This document shows positions 44,834-56,779 of a stretch of 64,000 bases of DNA, piece by piece. Within the stretch, counting starts at the first letter, position 1; every line of letters starts with the position of its first letter. A model generated the notes under the pieces. It had not been told where the DNA came from. It was given only the letters and a program-made list of their open reading frames with translations, and ran no database searches. The stretch comes from Hydnum rufescens UP504 (lineage: Eukaryota > Basidiomycota > Agaricomycetes > Cantharellales > Hydnaceae): positions 329,361 to 393,360 of the forward strand of contig MU128935.1 in assembly GCA_014904985.1 (NCBI GenBank), given 5' to 3'. The position numbers and the translations under genes are program-made.

Positions 44834-46420
44834 TTAGTCCTGGATCAAAAATTCTTCAAGTTGCACTCTCATCTCATGGCGCTCCATCATTTTGTGTTCC
44901 CCAACAGCTAGTTCCTCACTGCCAACCCAAACAGGAAACTTAGCAGTAGTGCCTTGAACTTCGTTCCCTGAACCTTTGCTGCCCTTGCTATTGAAGGCTG
45001 TATGACATGAGTAGCATAGGGGATGTACCCGGTGTTCGGTGCTCGGTAGGGGCTCCTGTCGTGATCGTATGGATATTCGGGCTTTCCACTCTTCTACCCC
45101 AGACTGTATGGAACTTGGGGCACATGTTAGTCGGCTGCCGCAGAGTGTCCAGGCCAACGCACCGTTGGCAGAATGCACAGTAACCACTAGTGCCAGCCTT
45201 TGGAATCAGTTTAGCGCACGTTCGCGATATTGTAGAGACGGTGGAGGGGAAGTTTTTATCGAGACCCACAATGAAGTCTAAGGTGACGGGGGGGCTTCAA
45301 AATGAGATCGCGTGCTTCGTATGAAATCCAATTCCAGTACCTTTTGTCAGTTGTGTCACCCCGCGGATCTCATATAGCGAGATACCACCTTGAAGTACTT
45401 GAAGTCCACTCCAATGTACCCACGCGGCACATTCTTTATTGGTTACATCGCGGAGAGGTTTGACGATTTTTACTGATCTCCTGATTTCTTCTCTCTCACT
45501 GGGGAGGACGAACCCCCCTCCTGAGCTTACTGAAGATATCAAAGAAATTGATAATGATGTCGATGTACTTCCGAGGAGTAGATGCGAGCATGAGCGTGCT
45601 TCTGCCGCATGCAATAGTAACAATCGGATAATGTGCGATATCGATGTTGACACAGCCGAGGGCGTGGGAAGAGACCCCAGAAAGGTTCGAAGAAGTTCCA
45701 GAGAGGTAGGGCTGTGTACGTCTCTGCTTGAGTTGGAACCTGAAGAGACCGAAATTACAAAGAGTTGATCGGAAGGTATTTACGATCACGTATATACTGA
45801 CCAGGCTCAACGGAGGCCGTAACCGTGGCGGGCAGTGGTTTGCTCAGAGATCGCCACCACAGAATATCGAAAGCGTCCTCAAGGCGCAGTTCAACCAACT
45901 CATACTGTGGGTACCTGGACATCATTGTTCTAATTTCACTGGTGCGATCATTTGTCTGTTCGCAATCCATCAGAAAAGGGTTTACGAATAGGCTAATCAT
46001 CTTACATCCGGGAATGCACCACTAATGTCCACAAAGCCGACGTATGCTTTCTTCCAAACGAGCCGCCGCTTCGTTGGGGGTTGCTTCGAAGCACGATGGT
46101 GCCGCCCTGGAGCTGATGCACCAGGTGTCACAATGCAATTCTGGAGTGCAAGATCCAATAACACTGCAGAGCCACTTCCACCAGAGAAGCCAATGAAGAC
46201 ATTCCTGGCCCGTTCGATAGTCGCCATGTACGAACTGAGATCGAGGCTTTGATCCAGTGCGCGGCAAAACTTATTAGAGACTAACGGGAAAAAGCACGAT
46301 CTATTGAATGTCAGACAGGACTTGGATATGTTATTCCTCCAGGCACCTGCAGTAGATTGAATGTTGGATAACAAGGTTTCCAGGATTGAGCTTGCATTTT
46401 ACACAGGTGCTGGTCCGGTC
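44834..46420 (-). CDS. CTU2: Cytoplasmic tRNA 2-thiolation protein 2 (Ctu2/Ncs2), start not resolved
   Basis: Works with Ctu1/Ncs6 to thiolate U34 of tRNA Lys, Glu and Gln. On the minus strand the conserved N-terminal zinc-binding region reads TCVKCKLNPGNLVIQHSIYC (intron) RSCFFPLVSNKF. The PP-loop-like start (RNVFIGFSGGSGSAVLLDLA), SRYPQYELVELRLEDAFD, and the family-typical LLLHAAEARSCSHLLLGSTS followed by TSLSISLISSVSSGGGFVLP then KPLRDVTNKECAAW come next. GTSGYCAFCQR and the C-terminal HPLCYSCHTAF, FPVWVG and MRVQLEEFLIQD follow, stop at 44834-44836. Exons are many and short. The ATG lies upstream of 46410 and was not found with confidence, perhaps in another small exon before the divergent PP2A gene. 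Confidence 0.85.
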
Positions 46421-46629
46421 ATATGCTCTTCGACCTATAGCCGATTTCAGAATGAATGGGGCCCACAGAAAATCAAAGACAAACGGGGCATGATGATATC
46501 CTGCTCATCCTTGTCTGGATTGTCGCACATCGGAGCCTGATAAGCTTAACTAACGCGGATTCAGATTGGTCATCGCCGCCGGATGCAATATATCCGGCAA
46601 TTGCCGCCAGGTTGCAGCAACCGCCATCC

Positions 46630-47974
<1,345 letters not shown>

Positions 47975-48750
47975 TACTCAACAATCCCGAGGGTCTTTCT
48001 TTCGTGATGTTCTGTGTATTGACTAATCGGGAAAATTCATAAGAGATGTCTGTGCACAAGGATGTTCGAAAGTCATAGGGTGTCCACGTGCCTTTGCTTG
48101 AGATATGCATTTGGAATCCGAACGTCTGAAGGCAAATTCCGGCCCTTTGCTCACTCTAACATGTGGTTGTAAATTTGATGCCAGCCTAAGCCCAGGAAGC
48201 AATGAGGAGATTAACCATGGATCTGACACTTGAGCTAGATGGTGGGATCGATGGGGTGGAGGGGACTGAGGAGAGTTTCCTACTGGCTGGGCTGTGCACA
48301 GAAGCGCTAGAGTAAAGTTGAGATTTTTGATTCAATGTCATTCTCAAATTCCTGAAATCGGAGTCCGTCAAGGTATAACTCTGCTCTGGTCCAAAGGTAG
48401 TGGTTTGGTTAAGATATGACCCATCCTGGGGCGGTGGTTTCAAGTTGACTGATAGTGATGCTGCTGATGCAAGCCCACTTTGAATGATCCGAATGGACTT
48501 TCAAGGATCAATTGAATGACCTAGTTCTCCAGATAATCCCTAAGAGCAGAGGGCTACACATTTTAAATTCTTCAAAACGAAAATTGGGAGTGCTACAATA
48601 AGTGTCGGGTGGTTATGGTAAAGAAGCCAGGGTAGCCGGCGGGTGAAGCCGAGTCGCGGCCACAATTGTACCTCATCTTACTACGATACTTCTTGGAGTG
48701 GGACACTTCTTTGGTTGCTGTCGTGCCAGAGATTCCGTTTTGTTGCTCCC
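47975..48750. other. Intergenic, PP2A to KDEL-receptor-like gene
   Basis: About 780 bases. A minus-strand frame inside it is listed separately as a doubtful gene. Confidence 0.4.
48186..48443 (-). CDS. Doubtful small unknown protein
   Basis: Frame of 85 codons on the minus strand (KPPPQDGSYLNQTTTFGPEQ, later SSASVHSPASRKLSSVPSTP), Ser/Pro-rich, preceded by a possible acceptor (CATCAGCAG). The composition resembles disordered parts of other proteins in this window, but no domain or clear start is visible. It may be the last exon of a small gene or chance. Confidence 0.25.
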   Translation of the reverse strand: MKPPPQDGSYLNQTTTFGPEQSYTLTDSDFRNLRMTLNQKSQLYSSASVHSPASRKLSSVPSTPSIPPSSSSVRSMVNLLIASWA

Positions 48751-50092
48751 ATGGGAGTCTTAACAGAAAGCATCAGCAATTTGCGCATTCCGGGTCAGTC
48801 GCCTGGACGATCTGCAAATCGCGTGTCACTGATAGCAATCCCAGGCGATGTCGCGCTTGCTCTTTCCTTTCCTATCCTCTGGTATAGACTCTATCACATT
48901 GGCCCCATTGGTACGATCCGTTCTCCCGATAAAATTCATTCTGAACCTGACACAGAATTCCAATTCTCGACTGGCCAAGGCGTGTCGCTCGAGACCCAAA
49001 TATTACTATTCATCACGTTTCTTGCCCGCTATGCTTATCCCGGGAGCTTCAGTCTCTCTCTGTACAACGCAATAATGAAAGGTTGGCTACTCGGCGCGAG
49101 TGTACTCAGCGTACTGGGCCTCATGCTTGCGTTCCGGTGGGCCATTGTCACTTCTCCCATTCTATCTCATTCCTTATCCAAGATGTCTGACAATTCCCCC
49201 ACAGATCCCTAAGGGGCGTTCAATACTCGATCCTTCCGCTCTCCGTATTTCGACTAGCTGTAATCCTGCTTCCCTCATTAGTTCTTGCCATTCCCATCCA
49301 TTACGCCCCCCGACCCTCATCTCCATTGCAAACGACCTTAACCAATGTTTCCTGGGCCTTTTCGCAGTACGTTTCTGTGGGCGCAATGATTCCACAACTC
49401 CTTATATTGTGGAGAGCAAGTTCCAGCAAGGCTTCCGCATCCGGCCCCTTCAACCTGATCCCAAATGAGACTGATGTAGAGGCGGCAGTAGGAGGCTTGG
49501 ACGAAGAGAAAAATGACATGACAAACTTGTTGACCACAAGACTATTGGGGCCCTTTGGCATCGACATCGGAATGTGGGCATACATCTTGAGTGTGGCTGC
49601 ATTTCGCATTTTTTACGTGAATCATTGGATATGGCGGTGGGTCTTCGTACTTACCTTAATTTTCGTTAATTTCTCTGTTGTCCTGACTGTTATCTCCTTT
49701 CTATACCCCGGTTGACTTTTTTCGGTAGATATCGGGCCACACGTACTAGTGATCCTATAGCACTCTCATCTGCTCTCACTCAGCTCTTCACATTCACCAT
49801 CTTTCTGTGCGCGCTCGTCCTTCGACGTGTCATGTGGCGTTGGCGGAAGCTTGCGATCGGTTCAGGTCCAGGTGTCTTGGACGCGTTTCCTCGTACATCT
49901 CTCCCTTCTTCTCGAATCTTTCCACAATCACTTCGAATTGGCGTCAACGTCATGGCAGCATCGAGGGGTAGGAAAAAGCCAGGGATAAAGAAATTGGGTG
50001 CGGTAAAACTCAAAGTCTTAAGCCAGACGAAAGAACGCGACATAGATGCATTGGAGACCATTGATGAGATGCCCGAGGAACCTGCTAACTAG
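48751..50092 (+). CDS. KDEL-receptor (Erd2)-like multi-pass membrane protein, extended
   Basis: Related to ER lumen protein retaining receptors (PF00810), seven-helix proteins of the early Golgi. Exons 48751..49136, 49205..49636 and 49729..50092 join in phase to 393 residues. Family-like blocks are GVSLETQILLFITFLARYAY then SLSLYNAIMKGWLLGAS (compare SLKTQxLYALVFxTRY...SLYNxxMK), later NVSWAFSQYVSVGAMIPQLL followed by ILWR (compare FSIYLEAVAILPQLFMLQ), and AYILSVAAFRIFYVNHWIWR (compare LGLYRALYLxNWIWR). Differences from true Erd2, which is about 210 residues, are large: an acidic loop (ETDVEAAVGGLDEEK) and a basic C-terminal tail of about 80 residues. It is therefore probably a divergent paralogue rather than the housekeeping receptor. 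Confidence 0.7.
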
Positions 50093-50433
50093 AACCCAGA
50101 GGGGTTTCCATAGTGCTGGAGATATCGAGACACATGATTCCACGGAATCTCACCAGGCCATTGGGTTGTCAACTGGGGGGAGTTGCACGAAAGTTCGGGG
50201 TAATTACCATGGACGTCGGTGATTGAGTATCTTAGCAGGCCTTGTATCTGGTCCATGTCGGAATGCGACCTCTACTTAACCCATTTGGCTTGGTGATTAA
50301 TACCACTTACTTTTTCAAGCGGCCACTGTGGTGCTCCTCATGTGGGTCAAGCGGGGAGATGTTCTGTGAGCTCGTCCATAAATAGAATTGTGCAGCTGCC
50401 GGGTCTTTGCACCCGGATGCAACAAGTTCAGTA
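50093..50433. other. Intergenic
   Basis: 340 bases between two co-oriented genes; nothing recognised. Confidence 0.5.
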
Positions 50434-51334
50434 ATGTCTAACATGGCGATTCGATCGTCGATGTCTGGTTCCGTGGTCTCGTTCCCAAGGATTGGCTCTA
50501 GTTCTTCCCTCACACCTCATCTAAATAATCTGAGAAGCTCGCTCCTCCGACTGACCTGCATGAATTCGCGCCCCTTCTCAACTTTCCTTCATCTTCAACA
50601 AAATCTTTATGATGTCATTGGACTTCATCGCACGGCATCCAAGCATCAAATAAAAGCAAACTTTTACAAGGTCCGCCGGCCCAGGACATCGTGATTAATT
50701 TACACGCGCAATTATAGTGACCTAAACGATGTATCACAGCTAAGCAAGATGTATCATCCAGACTTGAATAATGCATCGAAGGAGGCGGAAGCCAGATTTA
50801 TCGCCGTAAGCAACGCCTGGGCAATCTTAGGAGATGATAGACGAAGGTATATAGAGGCGAATGCTGTTCGTGTAGAATTCGATTTATCCATTGTCCTAGG
50901 CGTGCATACGATCGTTCGTTAGATGAAGCCAATGCATTACCATCAACCCCCGCATCACCTTCCGCTTCAGCATGGGATCTCGGCAAAGACGATCTTCGCC
51001 GTCGGTCTCGCGCGACATACACTTCGGACCCTCGTCGTCATCCGAGTGCCTTTCCCATGCACCCGACCACGGACGCCCATCATTCGGAGCAAAGAGACAT
51101 TACGGGGCTTCAGAACGGGGCTCATATACGTATTCTTATGACTATGCTCGCGGTAATGGGCGATCCGGACGAACGGGGACTACGAGGCGGAAGGCTAACC
51201 AAGCCATGGACGAATTCGACCAAAAGAACTTCAAACTGCAGGCCGATAATAGCGTCTGGCGGTTCGCCCAAGTCTTCGGGGTTTTTTGGATAGTAATGTC
51301 CATGGCGGGTGGATGGTCTCTCAATGCCTCTTAG
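50434..51334 (+). CDS. Membrane-anchored J-domain (DnaJ-like) protein, probably mitochondrial
   Basis: Hsp70 co-chaperone. ATG 50434 gives a Ser/Arg-rich leader without acidic residues (MSNMAIRSSMSGSVVSFPRI), like a mitochondrial presequence. The J domain is split by an intron: NLYDVIGLHRTASKHQIKAN then FYK, joined to LSKMYHPDLNNASKEAEARF and AVSNAWAILGDD, with the HPD tripeptide at about 50757-50765. After RAYDRSLDEAN comes a Ser/Pro/Arg-rich linker. The C-terminus (NQAMDEFDQKNFKLQADNS, then VWRFAQVFGVFWIVMSMAGG) ends in a hydrophobic segment that may be an anchor. Linker and end lie in different frames; a 44-base GTGCCT...CGGAG intron (51045-51089 region) would join them, or one base is missing. 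Confidence 0.75.
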
Positions 51335-51678
51335 AATGAAGGGCAGGGCGGTTCAGACGAGCTGCATTGAGCCAGGTTTTCCTATGCCCATGGGTGTAAT
51401 TTGCGCCAGACCCATATTGTGGAGTGTGCGTGTTGGACTGTAGACTCACGGTTCCTCCTGCTATATACTTCGATGTGTGGGAAGTGGGCGTGCAATTGCT
51501 GTGTTTGAGCTAGCCTGCAACTAATTGCCAAACGGGAAGAATGTGGAACGCTTCATGCAGTGTAGTATATCCACGTTGAGGCATATGTAGGATATGGTGT
51601 CCTCTTGAACTGCAGTATGCTGTATGAGGAAGGGAATGATTGTAACCACGTGGGAGCTTCATCCGGATATTTCTTTGG
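51335..51678. other. Intergenic
   Basis: About 340 bases, nothing recognised apart from the promoter region of the dipeptidase gene. Confidence 0.5.
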
Positions 51679-54001
51679 ATGGCAGCCCCTCAACAATTCT
51701 TCTCGTATGTGGATGGTAATGCTGGCAGCTTCATTCAGAGGCTAGCCAAGGCGGTCGCGATTCCCAGGTATTCGTTGGCGTTCCCTATTTGAATGGATGA
51801 CGATCGTGTTGAGCGGGGATCCCCACCCGATATCTAGTGTCAGCGGTGATGGCTCCTCTAGAAAGCACGTCTTTGCCATGGCAGAGTTTCTTGCCCATGA
51901 AATGGAGGCTCTTGGCATCCAAGTCAACAGCGTCGATCTTGGCAACCATGTTCTCGATGGCGAAGAGTTACCGTTACCCCCTGTCATCCTCGGCTCCTTC
52001 GGCCACGACCCCAAGAAGAAGATTATCCTTGTATATGGCCACTATGATGTCCAACCAGTAAGATCATGACACCATGTTACTTCAACTAGCTAATCTCAGA
52101 CCCATGTAGGCACTCGTCTCTGATGGTACTCTCCCATTGTCATTATGCGTTTGATAGCACTTATAATGTATTTCTCTCCAAGGGTGGGACACGGACCCGT
52201 TTGTCCTGAGTCCTGACGAGAAGACAGGACGAATGTATGGTCGTGGAGCGTCTGATGACAAAGGTCCTCTCCTTGGATGGCTCAACGTGTTGGAAGCACA
52301 CATCAAGAGCAATATCGAGCTTCCCGTTAACCTCAGGTTCTGTTTTGAAGGTGCAATCCGTCTCCTCTCATTATTCCCCTGATTGTTATCTTTCATTTAT
52401 TTTGGCGCGTTGCAGGCATGGAGGAAAGCGGTTCTGAAGGCTTGGATGAGTTGATCAACTCGCGAGTTGGACCAGGGGAATTCTTTGACGGCGTCGATTG
52501 CGTGTGCATCTCTGACAACTATTGGTTGAATGATCGTACGGTGCGTGGATTTAATGTGTCAATCTTTGAAGGGATGACGGATGTCGGGCTTCACAGCCTT
52601 GCGTTACATACGGCCTGGTGAGCAAGACTGCTTCTTATCTGAAATAGATCTAATAGGTCTAGGCAGCGTGGTATCGCGTACTATAAAGTACAGGTATCTG
52701 GACCCCAACGTGACTTACACTCTGGAGTGTTTGGCAACACCGTCCATGAGGTGTGATCCCTTGGCACACTCATTAATCGAACTGGGACACTGAAGGAATA
52801 AAAGCCGATGACAGACTTGATTCACCTTCTTGGACAACTCGTCTCCACTAAAGGAGAAATTAAGATTCCCGGTATCTCCAGTCTCGTGGCCCCTGTGACT
52901 GCGGATGAGATGAAACGATACGAAGTCTTAGACTACACTGTTGCGGTAGGCTTATCCTCCGTTGGAATCCCCAATCAAAATAAAAAATGGAGGGTCTGTT
53001 ATAGGATATTGAACACTCTGCAGGGGCCCAGGTTGCTATTTCAGATAATAAGACGCGGGTGCTGATGGGTCGCATGCGAGAACCTTCTCTCTCGATTCAC
53101 GGCATTGAAGGTGCATTTTCTGCTCCTGGAGCGAAAACGGTCATTGTACGTACCTATCTGTAGCATAATGACTCTTTCTAGGTCGGCTAATCATAGTTTT
53201 CTTCCAGCCCGCCCGTGTATCTGGTTAGCAGAAGTTCGATAAGATATTTGATATACTTCCTTATCATTCCGTGGCAGGAAAGTTTTCGATTCGGTTGGTA
53301 CCAAATATGACTCCAGAGAATGTGGACATCCTGGTGTTCAGGTACCTCCAAGAGGAGTTTGCGAAACTTGGGACGAAGAGTGCTTTGAAGATCGAAAACC
53401 TCCATGGAGGCAAGCCTTGGCTGTACGTGGTTGGTACCTAGCACAGTTTTATTTCGACTCAATTTATTCGCGTGACAGAGCTGATCCGAACCACTGGAAC
53501 TATCGTGCCGCAATCAAGGCCACGGAAGTGAGCCTAGGCTTTCCAAGCTGAAGGGATATTGTTGTTCAATAACTTTTGTTTGATTAGACGGTTTATAAGA
53601 AGACTCCAGACCTGACCCGCGAAGGGGGTTCCATCCCAGTGACATTGACATTTGCCGAAGCACTTGGTAGGTTACTTTCTTTGCATTATCAGCAGGATGC
53701 CATGTAAAGACCGAGCCCACCCTTTCAGGTGTCAATGTCTTGTTACTCCCAATGGGTCGTGGTGATGATGGTGCTCAGTAAGTCACAATGCCCATAGTGG
53801 GTTTGAATTGATAGATTTACTGGGATCCATGCATTCAGCTCTACTAATGAGAAACTGGACCGGTCAAACTACATTGAAGGGTAGGTCTTTATTTTCACAA
53901 CACCATCCATTTGTTATGTTAATTGCCATAATGTCCGTGCCATTCAGACAAAACTGTTGGGTTCATACCTACATGAAGTGGGGATCATTTCCAAATCTTA
54001 A
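51679..54001 (+). CDS. DUG1: Cytosolic non-specific dipeptidase, M20 family (Dug1/CNDP2 type)
   Basis: Zn/Mn-dependent dipeptidase, the Cys-Gly hydrolase of glutathione turnover in yeast. ATG 51679 gives [20 protein letters not shown] then [10 protein letters not shown], joined to [11 protein letters not shown]. Metal-ligand motifs are all present: [54 protein letters not shown], and [19 protein letters not shown] (formed across the intron after 53776). Other blocks are [20 protein letters not shown] followed by [51 protein letters not shown] and [16 protein letters not shown]. The end is [17 protein letters not shown], stop 53999-54001. About twelve exons with introns of 45-85 bases; apparently complete. 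Confidence 0.92.
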
Positions 54002-54061
54002 AAACTGTGGGTGAGTGAGTGTAATATAGAGCCATATTCCCTAAGGTACATACATGTAATG

Positions 54062-54324
54062 TCCCCTTTGTACCTTATGTAATAGTGTGGCTGTGAGGAT
54101 TCTAAGTCCCAGTGATGCTGGAATCAAATCATTCTTTTGCCCAGACTTTGTAGCTCATGCATGAACTGTGAAACCAATGGAGCCATGCCATAGCCATGTT
54201 GATAGAACTGTGCCACAACCCTGACACCTCAACACACACAAACCACTGCCATGATCCACAGGGCAGAGACAGACATGGAGAGTTGTGTATGAGTGCAACT
54301 CTACTAAGTAAGGCCTGTTCAGAT
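54062..54324 (+). repeat. Flanking dispersed repeat, left copy (CpG-decayed)
   Basis: Homologous in the same orientation to 62362-62600: both begin CTTATGTAATAGTGTGGCTG and share GAGGATTCTAAGTCCCAG, CTTTTGCCCAGACTT, GGGCAGAGAC and GAGTTG. Where the right copy has CG, this copy often has TG or CA (for example TGTATGAGTGCAACT here against CGTACGAGCGCGACT). The family is unknown; it could be an LTR or a MITE-like element. Confidence 0.7.
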
Positions 54325-54503
54325 TGTTCAAGTGGAGGAATGGGAAAGGCCTACACAGACACCCAGAGTGGAACTGAGGTGGATTGGCTTAAGTCTTGAT
54401 GTAGCAAGAGTTAAGCCATATCTGCCTCCATCACAACAACCATAAACAGGAAGCAAAAACAACAATAGCACAAAACAACTAATACAAGGGCACAACTTCA
54501 ACA
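54325..54503 (-). repeat. LTR of element A (3' LTR)
   Basis: 179 bases, on the minus strand TGTTGAAG...CTTGAACA. It contains no CpG. It is preceded (element sense) by the polypurine tract AAAGTGGGAG. Confidence 0.9.
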
Positions 54504-54513
54504 CTCCCACTTT
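54504..54513 (-). other. Polypurine tract of element A
   Basis: AAAGTGGGAG on the minus strand, directly next to the 3' LTR, the plus-strand priming site. Confidence 0.75.
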
Positions 54514-54553
54514 ACAAAGCAGAGTGAGAAACAAGCCCAAGAAGTGAAAGTAC

Positions 54554-56575
54554 TCATGAATGGGCTACAGTCTCAAGGGGCTTTGTAAGAACATCTGCCC
54601 TCATCAAAGAAGTTGAAACATATTCAAGGGAAAATACCTTGTCCTCCACCTGTTCCTGAAGCCAATGGTACTTAGGCAGCAGATGCCGCATTCGGCGATG
54701 GTGCTCTGGGTTCTTCCCCACTCTGATAGCTGACTGATTGTCAAGCCACAAAGTAGTTGCACCACTTGGAGGATATCCTAGTTCAGACATGAAATTCCGA
54801 AACCAGACACCATCAGAGCCAGCCTCATTGGCAGCAATATACTCTGCTTCTGTAGTAGACTTGGCTACAACAGATTGCCTCTTACTGCTCCAGTTTACCA
54901 AGCATTTGCCAATAAAGACAGCATGCCCACTAGTAGAGCGTGCTGAGTCAACATCCCCAGCATAGTCTGCATCAGAATAAATCTGAAGGCAGGTTGAGTC
55001 TTGTCCAGGACCATAGCAAAGCATAAGGTCCTTTGTACCAGCAAGGTACATGAAGACATGCTGAACTTGTTTCCAATGTGCCTGTCCTGGGTTTGCATTA
55101 AACCGACTTAGAGCTCCCACTGCAAAGCTGATGTCTGGACGTGTACCAACTGAAAGGTACATCAGACTGCCTACAGCTGAGAGATAAGGAACAGACTTCA
55201 TGTACTCCAAGTCCTCAGGAGTCTGAGGGCAGTCTTCTTTAGTCAATGGACTTGACTTGGCCAGAGGAGTAGACACAGGGCGGGCATCAGCCATATTGAA
55301 GCGGTCCAGGACATCACCAATGTGCTTCCTCTGGGAGAGATACAACCTCCGGTTAGCCCGGTCTCTGATGATCTCAATCCCTAGAGTGTATGCAACCAGA
55401 CCTAAGTCACGGAGCTTGTACTCAAGCTTGAGTTCCTCTTTAATGCGCTTTAGAAGTGGGACATTTTTACAGGCAATGATCAAATCATCCACATAGGCTG
55501 GAATGATGACCTTGACACCGTCTTTAGCCCAGATCCACACACAGTGGTCAGAAGCACATCTTGAAAAACCAAACTTCACAAAGGTAGAGTGCAGCTTTAT
55601 ATACCACTGCCTTGGACTCTGCTTAAGTCCATACAAGGACTTCTTAAGGTGACAGACAAGGTGTTCTTGACCTGGGGCTGCAAAGCCTTCTGGCTGAGCC
55701 ATGTAGATCTCATCCAAGTCACCATTCAAGAATGCAGTGGAGATGTCCATATGGTCAATCTCCATGTCCTCAGCTGCAGCAATAGCCAGCACAGTCCGTA
55801 AGGAAGCAAACTTGGCAACAGGGGCAAAGGTCTCAGTGTAATCAAGGTGGGACTTCTGGGAGAAGCCTTTAGCCACCAACTGAGCCTTATAGTGCTCCAC
55901 TGAGCCATCAGAGTTCAGCTTGACCTTGTAGACCCATCTAGAACCAATAGCCTTGCACCCTGGAGGCAGCTCACATAGTTCCCAGGCCCCATGTTCTTGG
56001 AGTGCATTGTACTCTTGTTCAGTGGCCACATGCCATAGCTGAGCATCATCTCTAGTCATGGCTTCATGGTATGACCTTGGCTCAGAGGTAGAAGTGAGGA
56101 AGGCATACTCAATCAGTTCTGAGTGAGAGAGAGCTCTACCAGCATTAGCAGTCTCCAGAGCAGCAATGTCAGCCTCAAGAGTTGATTCTGGAGTGCTTGC
56201 ACTTTGCCTAGTGTTCCTCTTTTCTTTGGCATGCTGATAGGGGTGAGGGACCACCCACCATTCATGGATGGGATGACTAGAGTGCCCAGAACGAGTGCCA
56301 TAAGGCTTAGATGCACCAGGAGGACCAGTCTCAGAGGAGCCAGAGGGAGGTTCAGGAGAGTCAGTAGCTTCAGAATCAGGTCCAGGTCCAGGAGCAGGAG
56401 AAGAGGAAGATGAAGAAGGTACAGGGTCAGGAGTAGGAGAATAGGAGACAGGAGGAGCAGGAGAAGGTGAAGGAGCAAATGAAGATAAATCAGGAGGGTC
56501 CTCAGGATCAGCACTAGAGCCAGATTCAGAGTCAGAGTCATCAGATGGAGTGCTGACAGGCTCAACAGATGGCAC
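54554..56575 (-). CDS. Copia Pol fragment A: reverse transcriptase and RNase H
   Basis: Open frame of 673 codons, the 3' half of Pol. A Ser/Pro/Asp-rich linker (about residues 1-130) is followed by the copia RT domain: WHVATEQEYNALQEHGAWEL, then DYTETFAPVAKFASLRTVLA, MDISTAFLNGDL, KSLYGLKQSPRQWY, and the catalytic YVDDLIIA. RNase H follows with YSDADYAGD, STSGHAVFIG, KSTTEAEYIAANEA and LWLDNQSAI, and the end reads RADVLTKPLE. No stop inside. Compared with element C it lacks one Glu (DLDEIYM for DLDEEIYM). It carries His or Gln where C has Arg (EHYKAQ for ERYKAR; GHSSHPIHEWW for GRSSRPMREWW), all explained by CG to CA changes. It starts at a truncation, so it cannot make a full polyprotein. 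Confidence 0.9.
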   Translation of the reverse strand: MPSVEPVSTPSDDSDSESGSSADPEDPPDLSSFAPSPSPAPPVSYSPTPDPVPSSSSSSPAPGPGPDSEATDSPEPPSGSSETGPPGASKPYGTRSGHSSHPIHEWWVVPHPYQHAKEKRNTRQSASTPESTLEADIAALETANAGRALSHSELIEYAFLTSTSEPRSYHEAMTRDDAQLWHVATEQEYNALQEHGAWELCELPPGCKAIGSRWVYKVKLNSDGSVEHYKAQLVAKGFSQKSHLDYTETFAPVAKFASLRTVLAIAAAEDMEIDHMDISTAFLNGDLDEIYMAQPEGFAAPGQEHLVCHLKKSLYGLKQSPRQWYIKLHSTFVKFGFSRCASDHCVWIWAKDGVKVIIPAYVDDLIIACKNVPLLKRIKEELKLEYKLRDLGLVAYTLGIEIIRDRANRRLYLSQRKHIGDVLDRFNMADARPVSTPLAKSSPLTKEDCPQTPEDLEYMKSVPYLSAVGSLMYLSVGTRPDISFAVGALSRFNANPGQAHWKQVQHVFMYLAGTKDLMLCYGPGQDSTCLQIYSDADYAGDVDSARSTSGHAVFIGKCLVNWSSKRQSVVAKSTTEAEYIAANEAGSDGVWFRNFMSELGYPPSGATTLWLDNQSAIRVGKNPEHHRRMRHLLPKYHWLQEQVEDKVFSLEYVSTSLMRADVLTKPLETVAHS

Positions 56576-56587
56576 TGAGGGGAAGAT

Positions 56588-56766
56588 TGTTGAAGTTGTG
56601 CCCTTGTATTAGTTGTTTTGTGCTATTGTTGTTTTTGCTTCCTGTTTATGGTTGTTGTGATGGAGGCAGATATGGCTTAACTCTTGCTACATCAAGACTT
56701 AAGCCAATCTACCTCAGTTCCACTCTGGGTGTCTGTGTAGGCCTTTCCCATTCCTCCACTTGAACA
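56588..56766 (+). repeat. LTR of element B (5' LTR)
   Basis: 179 bases, TGTTGAAG...CTTGAACA, no CpG. Preceded by AAGAT. Element A sequence (compared with C, GGGGAAGAT|GATG) stops exactly here, which suggests that B inserted into the linker region of A. Confidence 0.9.
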
Positions 56767-56779
56767 GGTTATGGGCCCA
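56767..56779 (+). other. Primer binding site of element B (half-tRNA iMet type)
   Basis: GGTTATGGGCCCA directly after the 5' LTR is complementary to the anticodon stem-loop of initiator tRNA-Met (GGGCCCATAACC), the internal half-tRNA priming known for Drosophila copia. Confidence 0.8.
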
